A DNA stretch of 64,000 nt from CBDCXE01 sp965223725 [NCBI: Nitrospinota bacterium] (GTDB taxonomy: Bacteria; Nitrospinota_A; UBA7883). Under the pieces are notes generated by a model that saw only the letters and a list, made by a program, of their open reading frames with translations, had not been told where the DNA came from and ran no database searches. Position 1 is the stretch's first letter. Each line of letters begins with the position of its first letter. The stretch lies in the NCBI GenBank assembly GCA_965223725.1, contig CBDCXE010000002.1, positions 124,001 to 188,000 of the forward strand, given 5' to 3'. Of this stretch, positions 57,444-64,000 are shown piece by piece. Position numbers and translations under genes: made by a program.

Positions 57444-58777
57444 GCCCTTGCCCCAAACATAATCTCCCTGGCAAGGTCAGGCGCCCAGGTGGCAAGCTCT
57501 GGAAAGATTATTAAAGCCCCCAGCGCAATAACCTGAATCAGAACGAACGGTATGATTCCGTAATATAGATGCTTCGTTGTGATAGACGGCGGGCTGACGC
57601 CCTTTAGATAGAATAGCGAAAACCCGAAAGGAGGAGTGAGGAAGCTGGTCTGCAGGTTCATGGCAATCAGAATGGCGAACCATATCGGGTCGAACCCCAT
57701 ATCTGTCATAATCGGGGCTATGATCGGCACTACGATAAATGTGATCTCTATAAAATCGAGGAAAAACCCGAGCACAAACAGCACAGCCATCACCATGACC
57801 AGCGCCCCGCCCGACCCCAGCGGCAAACTGTCCATAAAGTTTCTGATCAACTCATCCCCAGCCAGCCCACGAAAAACGAGGCCAAACGTGGTGGCGCCGA
57901 TAAATATAATAAAGATCATGCTGGTCAGCCTGGTAGTAGCTTCGGCAGTCTCCCGGATCACGCTTACGCTCAGGCGCTTGTTGAACAGCGAAAGTATGGT
58001 TGCGCCGATGGCGCCCATGGCGGCGGACTCGGTCGGGCTTGCGATACCGAAAAAAATGGAGCCGAGCACAGAGATCATCAGCAGGGCCGGTGGTAACAAA
58101 GCTTTCACCACCCGGCTGGCAACCTCCCCCGCTCCAATCGCGGATCGCTCATCCCAAGGAATGGCGGGGGCCATGGCGGGGCGGAAGGTGGAGAGCGCCA
58201 ACACCCACAGAACATACATGGCCACCAGCATAACGCCAGGGATCACCGCCGCTATAAAAAGATCACCCACGCTGATGCTCATGATATCGCCCAGCAGAAC
58301 AAGGATTATCGACGGAGGGATAATCTGGCCCAGCGTGCCGGAGGATGCTATCACCCCGGTCGCCAGCGTGGGCGCATACCCACGGCGGAGCATAGTCGGC
58401 AGCGCCAGCAGACCCATGGTGACCACCGTGGCGCCCACTATGCCGGTGGAGGCCGCCAACAGCGCGCCTACAATTATCACTGACACTGCCAACCCACCAC
58501 GGATCCGACCGAACAGAAGCGCCATGGTCTCCAGCAGATCCTCCGCCAGCCCGCTCCGCTCCAGCATGACGCCCATGAACACGAACAGCGGCACCGCCAG
58601 CAGGGTAAAGTTTGTCATCACACCCCAGATGCGTAATGGCAGCAGGTTGAAAAAGTCTGGCCCGAACCCGATCATGCCAAATATCAATGCCACGCCACCC
58701 AAGGTAAACGCCACGGGATAACCGAGCATAAGCGCCGCGAATAAGGTGGCGACCATCCAGATAGATAAATACTCCAT
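57437..58777 (-). CDS. dctM: TRAP transporter large permease (DctM)
   Basis: A 446-residue membrane protein with about 11-12 hydrophobic segments and DctM family blocks (AASTGIVGATVVTMGLLALP; ASSGTLGQIIPPSIILVLLG; NLQTSFLTPPFGFSLFYLKG). It forms the transport channel of a periplasmic-binding-protein-dependent secondary importer, probably for an organic acid. Its stop codon overlaps the 3' U-tract of the structured element on the opposite strand. Confidence 0.93.
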   Translation of the reverse strand: MEYLSIWMVATLFAALMLGYPVAFTLGGVALIFGMIGFGPDFFNLLPLRIWGVMTNFTLLAVPLFVFMGVMLERSGLAEDLLETMALLFGRIRGGLAVSVIIVGALLAASTGIVGATVVTMGLLALPTMLRRGYAPTLATGVIASSGTLGQIIPPSIILVLLGDIMSISVGDLFIAAVIPGVMLVAMYVLWVLALSTFRPAMAPAIPWDERSAIGAGEVASRVVKALLPPALLMISVLGSIFFGIASPTESAAMGAIGATILSLFNKRLSVSVIRETAEATTRLTSMIFIIFIGATTFGLVFRGLAGDELIRNFMDSLPLGSGGALVMVMAVLFVLGFFLDFIEITFIVVPIIAPIMTDMGFDPIWFAILIAMNLQTSFLTPPFGFSLFYLKGVSPPSITTKHLYYGIIPFVLIQVIALGALIIFPELATWAPDLAREIMFGARAK

Positions 58778-58778
58778 A

Positions 58779-59321
58779 TCAGCCTTTATCAGACTTATCC
58801 GGTCCCGCCATACTCGTGTCCGCTGACGAAAATATCGTCATGGCGCTCTGGAGCGCCAGCGATATACCTTGCAGCGCAAGGAGGGAAAAACCGATCGGGA
58901 TCATCGCCTTCAACAGATATCGGGCGGGCAGCCCTCCTGGATCGCCGGAGCCTTCACCTGCATTCCAGGAGCTTTCTATAAAACCGATCGATGTGAATAT
59001 AATCAGGAAGCAAAAGGGGAGGAGAAACAGGATGGAACCGGCGAAATCGATGACCGCCTTCCATTTGGCGCTCAGTTTCGAATAGACAACATCCACACGG
59101 ACATGGCCATCCCGCCGCAATGTATAGCCGGCCGCCAGCAGAAAGATGACCGAGAACAGGTGCCACTCCAGCTCCTGCAGGGCGACCGAGCCGGACTTGA
59201 AGAAATAGCGCGCCAGCACATCCCAGACAGTGACCAGCACGAGAATGAATGTGAGCCACGAAACCGCCCTGCCGGTCCAGTTATTAACAGCGTCCAGCGC
59301 CGTTGCAACCCTTCGTGTCAT
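58779..59321 (-). CDS. dctQ: TRAP transporter small permease (DctQ)
   Basis: A 180-residue membrane protein with four hydrophobic segments; ALQELEWHLFSVIFLLAAGY (about 42-61) is the family signature. It comes 1 nt before dctM. The binding protein DctP is not next to it. Confidence 0.9.
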   Translation of the reverse strand: MTRRVATALDAVNNWTGRAVSWLTFILVLVTVWDVLARYFFKSGSVALQELEWHLFSVIFLLAAGYTLRRDGHVRVDVVYSKLSAKWKAVIDFAGSILFLLPFCFLIIFTSIGFIESSWNAGEGSGDPGGLPARYLLKAMIPIGFSLLALQGISLALQSAMTIFSSADTSMAGPDKSDKG

Positions 59322-59374
59322 CCGCTCAGCGCTACTGTCAACAGGCGTTGTTCAGGTCAGCGATATATAAGCTA

Positions 59375-61942
59375 TCAACTCCAACGCACATAGCCAGGCT
59401 CTATCCTGCCAAACAAATCAGGGTGTGACGGCATGGCCCTGATGGCGAATCCGTGCCTGCCACTCTCTGACAAAGGTATGGAGCCTTTGTAAACCGCCAG
59501 GCCATTTTCACTTTGCTGATACATCATCGGCGCTGCTGTGCCTTTCACGATTGTGTCTTCGGTATCCATGGCGCCGAAATATATTTCCAGCTTCAGGTCT
59601 TCCGGACTCAGTTCGCCATTATGGACATATGCTGATATTTCCAATAGCTGACCCACCCTAAGGTCGCCGGTGGTAACCTGTTTAATATCTTTCAGCTCGA
59701 TGTTTTGCCACTGGTTGGAGAGTTTAGATTTCCATTTCGCCAGCTCTTTTAAACGAGCCCGGTTGTTTTCAGTCAGCTCTTGAACCCTGGAGGCGCATGT
59801 CATATAGAAAGAAGATGTGTAGTTGCGCACCATCCTGTTCGTGTTGAAATAGGCGCTTAGCTTCGTCATTGAAGACTTCATTTTGGTCACCCAGCCTTTG
59901 GGGATATCATCCCGACCCCGATCATAAAACATAGGGATCACTTCATTCTCCAGCAAGTCGTAGATCGATTTCGATTCGATAATATCCTGCTCCGCTTCGC
60001 CGCCAGGAAAATCGCTGGCTTCCTCACCACGACCTATGGCCCAGCCGGTATCCACATCGCACCCTTCCACCCACCAACCGTCCAGCACAGACATGTTCAG
60101 CGCGCCGTTGGCCGAAGCTTTCATTCCAGATGTTCCGGAGGCCTCCATGGGGCGCCTTGGGTTGTTTAGCCAGATGTCTACACCTTGCACAAGATAGCGG
60201 GCCACATTGATATCATAGTTTTCCAGGAATACCACATGGCGCCGCAGCTCCGGGTCCCGCGCCCAGTGGATAATATTTTTGATCAAGGTTTTGCCTTCAT
60301 GGTCGCGCGGATGCGCCTTGCCTGCCAAAACTATCTGAACCGGTCTGTCATTATCGCACAGTAACTTTTTCAACCGGACAAGATCCCGAAACAGCAGATC
60401 GCCCCTTTTATAAGTGGCGAACCTCCGGGCAAACCCGATGGTCAGCGCGTCCGGTCTCAGCGCTTCTTCCGCTGTCTGCAGCTCGGCGTATGTGGCGCCC
60501 CGTTTTTTAAACTGCGCCTTGAGCCGTTTACGGGCGAACCCGACAAGCCGTTCCCTCATACGTTCATGGGTGCGCCAAAGCTCGGAGTTCGGAATCTCCG
60601 ATATGCGTTGCCATACGGTGTCATTGGCTGGCTCATGCACCCATCTAACGCCAAGGTATCGATCAAACAGCTCCCACAAATCATCCGAAATCCAGGTGCG
60701 GATATGTATCCCGTTGGTGATGGCGCGCACAGGCACATCATGGGTGTCCAACCCTGCATATAACTTGGACCACATTTTTTTGGAAACTTCACTGTGCAAT
60801 ATCGACACACCGTTTGTAAACGCCGACAGGCGCATGGCCAGCACCGTCATGCAAAACCCTTCACTATCATCATTTGGGTCCTGCCTGCCCAGCCCCAGAA
60901 ATGTTTTCGGATCCAGGCCGATACTACGTTTGAAATCTGTCAGATATTTAAGGACCTGCTGCGGGCTGAATACATCGTTACCGGCAGGCACTGGCGTGTG
61001 CGTGGTAAAAACCGAGGAAGCGATTACCTCTTCTTTCGCTTCATCATATGTGAGGCCCTCTTCCACCATCAACCTGCGGATTCGCTCCAGCGCCAGAAAC
61101 GCCGAGTGACCTTCGTTGATATGGTAAACATCGGGTGAGATATTAACTGCCCGGAGCGCCCGGACACCACCGATCCCCAGCATGATCTCCTGCTCTATTC
61201 TCATGTTAGTATCACCACCGTATAACTGCTGGGTGATGGTGCGGTCATGGGAGTTATTTTCCGGGATATTCGTATCGAGCAGAAACAGCGGCGTTCGCCC
61301 TACCTGCGCCCTCCATACCCGGGCTGTGACTTTTCTGTCGGAGTAATCTACTTCGATTTTGATTTCATTTTCGTCCTCATCCCGTTCCAGAAATACGGCC
61401 ATGTTATAAAAATCGTTGTCTGGATAAAACTCCTGTTGCCATCCATCCGGGTTAAGGTATTGCTGGAAATAACCTTGCTGATATAAAAGACCGACACCAA
61501 CCAGCGGCAGGCCAAGGTCGGATGCGGATTTAAGATGGTCGCCTGATAATATTCCAAGTCCACCAGAATAGATCGGTAGTGATTCGCAAATACCAAACTC
61601 TGCGGAGAAATAGGCGATACGCAGGTTTTCGGTTCTATCTTTGTGCGCTTTTTGGAACCAGAATGGCGACTCCATATAATCGTTCAGGCTGTATATGACG
61701 CGGTCCATATGGGTCAGAAATCCATCATCCTCCGCCAGCTGGTTTAATCTGGACTGGCTAATGGTACCCAGCATTTTCACAGGATTCTGATACGTTTCAC
61801 CCCACAGTTTTGGATCCAGACGATGAAACAGATTGACCGCGTCCGGGTGCCATACCCACCAAAGGTTCCTGGCCAGCGCCGACAATGGACGAAGCCTCTC
61901 TGGCAGAGAAGGGTGAATCATGTATTCCTTAATTTTCCGCAT
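59375..61942 (-). CDS. glgP: Alpha-glucan (glycogen) phosphorylase
   Basis: Releases glucose 1-phosphate from glycogen. The PLP lysine lies in EASGTSGMKASANGALNMSV (about 605-624), and the C-terminal half has the GT35 blocks FARRFATYKRGDLL and LAGKAHPRDHEGK. The N-terminal DUF3417-type domain (LSALARNLWWVWHPDAVNLF) marks it as the long-N-terminal, TIGR02094-like type of 855 residues. It is followed by dctQM on the same strand after 53 nt. Confidence 0.95.
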   Translation of the reverse strand: MRKIKEYMIHPSLPERLRPLSALARNLWWVWHPDAVNLFHRLDPKLWGETYQNPVKMLGTISQSRLNQLAEDDGFLTHMDRVIYSLNDYMESPFWFQKAHKDRTENLRIAYFSAEFGICESLPIYSGGLGILSGDHLKSASDLGLPLVGVGLLYQQGYFQQYLNPDGWQQEFYPDNDFYNMAVFLERDEDENEIKIEVDYSDRKVTARVWRAQVGRTPLFLLDTNIPENNSHDRTITQQLYGGDTNMRIEQEIMLGIGGVRALRAVNISPDVYHINEGHSAFLALERIRRLMVEEGLTYDEAKEEVIASSVFTTHTPVPAGNDVFSPQQVLKYLTDFKRSIGLDPKTFLGLGRQDPNDDSEGFCMTVLAMRLSAFTNGVSILHSEVSKKMWSKLYAGLDTHDVPVRAITNGIHIRTWISDDLWELFDRYLGVRWVHEPANDTVWQRISEIPNSELWRTHERMRERLVGFARKRLKAQFKKRGATYAELQTAEEALRPDALTIGFARRFATYKRGDLLFRDLVRLKKLLCDNDRPVQIVLAGKAHPRDHEGKTLIKNIIHWARDPELRRHVVFLENYDINVARYLVQGVDIWLNNPRRPMEASGTSGMKASANGALNMSVLDGWWVEGCDVDTGWAIGRGEEASDFPGGEAEQDIIESKSIYDLLENEVIPMFYDRGRDDIPKGWVTKMKSSMTKLSAYFNTNRMVRNYTSSFYMTCASRVQELTENNRARLKELAKWKSKLSNQWQNIELKDIKQVTTGDLRVGQLLEISAYVHNGELSPEDLKLEIYFGAMDTEDTIVKGTAAPMMYQQSENGLAVYKGSIPLSESGRHGFAIRAMPSHPDLFGRIEPGYVRWS

Positions 61943-62011
61943 TAATCTATACTCTCCTCTAGTCCGACTCTGTTAACTTAATCCGATTACCTGATTGGGT
62001 ATTTTGCTTCT

Positions 62012-63547
62012 CTATTTCGGCGCGACCACAAAGCATTCCTGATGCTGGCTGAAATCTGTCTTAACAATTATACTTACATCCAGGTCCTGCTCCAGCCTGT
62101 CCAGATAGTCCGATTCATCCTCGAACATCAGCTCCGCCACGCCCGGGGTCACCTTGCACTCCAGCGCCCCTCCATTGCTAATTGTGCTGGCCACACGCTT
62201 TATCTCTCGGTATACCTCATATAGAATTGTGACGTCAGATTTTATTCGGCCCCTCCCTTCACAATATGGGCATGTGGTGGTCTGTATCCTGGAAAGAGAA
62301 TCGCGGGAGCGTTTCCTGGTCATTTCCACCAGCCCCAGCTCTGATATTTTCAATATATTGGTGCGAGATCTGTCGTTTTTAAGCGCTTGCTCCAGCTCCT
62401 TGTATACCTTGTCTTTACTCTGCTCCTGGTCCATATCGATGAAATCGATTATTATCAACCCACCGATATTGCGCAAACGTAACTGATATACGATCTCATG
62501 GACCGCTTCGAGGTTGGTTTTCAGAATAGTCTCTTCCTGATCACGCTTGCCCACAAATTTGCCTGTGTTCACATCGATCGCTGTCAACGCTTCGGTCTGG
62601 TCGATGATTATATAGCCACCGGACCGTAACCAGACTTTTCGACCAAGCGCCCGCTCTATCTCCATCTCCAGCCCGTATCGGCTGAATACCGGCTCTTTAT
62701 CTGTATATAGCGAAATTTTATCGGTTATTTCAGGCAGGTAAGAGTCGCAAAAGCTTATGGACTGCATATAAGCTTTCTCATCATCCATCACTACGGACTC
62801 CACATTTTCATTGAACAGATCGCGGATGGATCTTTGTATAAGGTCGAGGTCATGATAGACAATGTTTGGCGCCGGTGTAGAATCATATGGCTCTTTTATC
62901 GAGGCCCACAATTTATCCAGGAACTTTATGTCATAGACTATTTCGTCACTGTTTCGCCCTTCCGCCGCTGTCCGCACAATATATCCGGAGCCGTTGTTTT
63001 TAAGCTCACCTAGCATATCCTTCAGCCTTTTCTTTTCATCCTCGCTCTCTATCCGGCGTGATACGCCCACCTGGTCGATGTTCGGCATATATACAAGATA
63101 GCGGCCCGGCAGGGAAATATAGCTGGTGATCCTGGCGCCTTTAGAGCCCATTGGGTCTTTGGAAACTTGCACCATTATCTCCTGGCCTTCTTTTATCAGC
63201 TCTTCGATCGGCTGGTGCTCTGGCATCGCTTCACCCTTTGACATAATACTTTCGCTTACCATATCCAGCTGGGTCTGCTCGTTCGGATCGATAAATTCCG
63301 AAAACTTATTGCTATGGTTCATTTCATTGACATCGGTAACATACAGGAACCCTGCTTTTTCCAGCCCAATATCCACAAATGCCACCTGCATTCCGGGCAG
63401 GACCTTATTTACAATACCTTTGTAGATGTTGCCCACAACACCATGATCAGCCTTTCGCTCTACGAATAGCTCTTTTATGATACCGTTTTCCAGTAAGGCG
63501 ACCCTGGTTTCCTGCGATGTTACGTTACATATGATTTGAGATGCCAT
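62012..63547 (-). CDS. rng: Ribonuclease E/G
   Basis: Endoribonuclease of RNA turnover and rRNA maturation. The S1 domain with NIYKGIVNKVLPGMQVAFVD is at about 40-60, the catalytic DNase I-like region has ALTAIDVNTGKFVG and IGGLIIIDFIDMD, and CPYCEGRGRI is the zinc-link motif. From the ATG at 63547 (MASQIICNVTSQETRVALLE) it has 511 residues, so it is the short RNase G type without the degradosome scaffold. The longer upstream frame is not homologous. Confidence 0.93.
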   Translation of the reverse strand: MASQIICNVTSQETRVALLENGIIKELFVERKADHGVVGNIYKGIVNKVLPGMQVAFVDIGLEKAGFLYVTDVNEMNHSNKFSEFIDPNEQTQLDMVSESIMSKGEAMPEHQPIEELIKEGQEIMVQVSKDPMGSKGARITSYISLPGRYLVYMPNIDQVGVSRRIESEDEKKRLKDMLGELKNNGSGYIVRTAAEGRNSDEIVYDIKFLDKLWASIKEPYDSTPAPNIVYHDLDLIQRSIRDLFNENVESVVMDDEKAYMQSISFCDSYLPEITDKISLYTDKEPVFSRYGLEMEIERALGRKVWLRSGGYIIIDQTEALTAIDVNTGKFVGKRDQEETILKTNLEAVHEIVYQLRLRNIGGLIIIDFIDMDQEQSKDKVYKELEQALKNDRSRTNILKISELGLVEMTRKRSRDSLSRIQTTTCPYCEGRGRIKSDVTILYEVYREIKRVASTISNGGALECKVTPGVAELMFEDESDYLDRLEQDLDVSIIVKTDFSQHQECFVVAPK

Positions 63548-63725
63548 TTTCTTTGAAATAAGATTAATTGGGAATTTTATCATATTTGAATGGCAAGATG
63601 TAATGTCTTTTGAATCAATCAGATTGAACAGGACAGGATGCCGAAATATACTTTCTCCACATTCATATGATGGTAAGATTACTAATCTGACCTTAGTCAG
63701 TAATGGAACCGGAGGCGAGATTGAG

Positions 63726-64000
63726 TTGAAACGAACCATAAAATTGATATTGGCAAGGCTCCGACTTCTGGATATTGCCCAAAAACTTTTGATTGTGAAA
63801 AGACTCAAATCGTCAAAGGATGACAACGATCTTTTCCTAAAGGAAAATCCGGAGTTTGTTCCACCGCCGGCCTGGCTGCTTTATGACGCCAATGATAACA
63901 ACAGTTACCGCTCCTATTATCAATCTGGCAAGGAGCATGGGCAAATTGTAGCCGAATTGATCAAAAAATATTATGGCGGCAATGTTGAAAACCTTTTGGA
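63726..64000 (+). CDS. Probable SAM-dependent methyltransferase (cut by window edge)
   Basis: The frame runs off the right edge. The visible part begins LKRTIKLILARLRLLDIA and has the block NPEFVPPPAWLLYDAND and YYQSGKEHGQIVAELI, which in several methyltransferases of cell-surface sugar clusters stands just before the SAM-binding loop. That loop would fall outside the window. The TTG at 63726 has GGAGG ten bases upstream; the frame is open from an ATG at 63603, which is the alternative. Confidence 0.55.
   Translation, partial: MKRTIKLILARLRLLDIAQKLLIVKRLKSSKDDNDLFLKENPEFVPPPAWLLYDANDNNSYRSYYQSGKEHGQIVAELIKKYYGGNVENLL

Overview
The window is a dense, non-phage chromosomal segment from a Gram-negative bacterium that handles inorganic sulfur through the APS pathway. 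It carries a complete aprBA-qmoABC-sat operon, periplasmic heme and copper proteins, an outer-membrane barrel and many housekeeping genes (dnaE, guaA, guaB, nadC, dut, rpoH, ribF, acpS, rne/rng). Dissimilatory sulfite reductase (dsrAB) is not in view, so the direction of the Apr/Qmo pathway (sulfate reduction or sulfite oxidation) cannot be read from this segment. Lineages such as Desulfobacterota, Nitrospirota, Nitrospinota or Magnetococcia would all fit; nothing here settles it.

Layout. 1-0.7 kb: edge of an unknown secreted protein gene. 0.8-9.3 kb (minus): aprB-aprA-qmoA-qmoB-qmoC-sat, closed by a rho-independent terminator; a LysR-type regulator is divergent from it and is followed by a DUF2156 protein, a secreted DUF4412-like protein, a DksA/TraR zinc-finger protein and two small unknown proteins with recognisable promoters. 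13.7-19.5 kb (minus): a ten-gene sulfur-relay operon, thrC - ThiS-like carrier - MoeB/ThiF - DsrE-like - DsrF-like - CysM/CysK - DsrH-like - TusA-like - NIL-domain - Rrf2 regulator, with a well-formed sigma70 promoter and a palindromic operator over the predicted start of transcription. 19.8-23.4 kb: an unrecognised protein, a frameshifted SagB-type nitroreductase, msrA and msrB. 23.4-30.4 kb: dnaE, a FYDLN-type protein, guaA and guaB. 30.9-36.5 kb: phzF-like, a cytochrome c'-like protein divergent from a cupredoxin, and a large hybrid histidine kinase. 36.6 kb: tRNA-Leu(UAA), then a polytopic GT-C-like membrane protein, an internally collapsed amidohydrolase, an outer-membrane barrel and an ankyrin protein. 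41-56 kb: core and accessory metabolism (lysylphosphatidylglycerol synthase-like flippase, ribF, B12-type radical SAM, nadC, dut, rpoH, nagZ, thioesterase, rtcB, VWA protein, yceI, CDGSH, acpS, modABC). 56.6-63.6 kb: glnB, a structured intergenic element, a DctQM TRAP pair, glycogen phosphorylase and RNase E/G; the right edge cuts a probable methyltransferase gene.

The most striking non-coding signal is between glnB and dctM (57153-57443). A perfect -24/-12 (sigma54) promoter reads toward a 95-nt sequence that folds into a four-way junction with no unpaired junction bases. One arm shows CCUCCUCCC, an anti-Shine-Dalgarno motif, in its loop. The closing stem runs directly into a U-tract. Wobble pairs, promoter and U-tract all point to plus-strand transcription. 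I read it as a candidate small regulatory RNA of about 165 nt. The second candidate system is the sulfur-relay operon: a ubiquitin-like carrier with a two-residue tail after its Gly-Gly, an activating enzyme, a DsrEFH-like trio of which only one member has cysteines, TusA, and two PLP enzymes.
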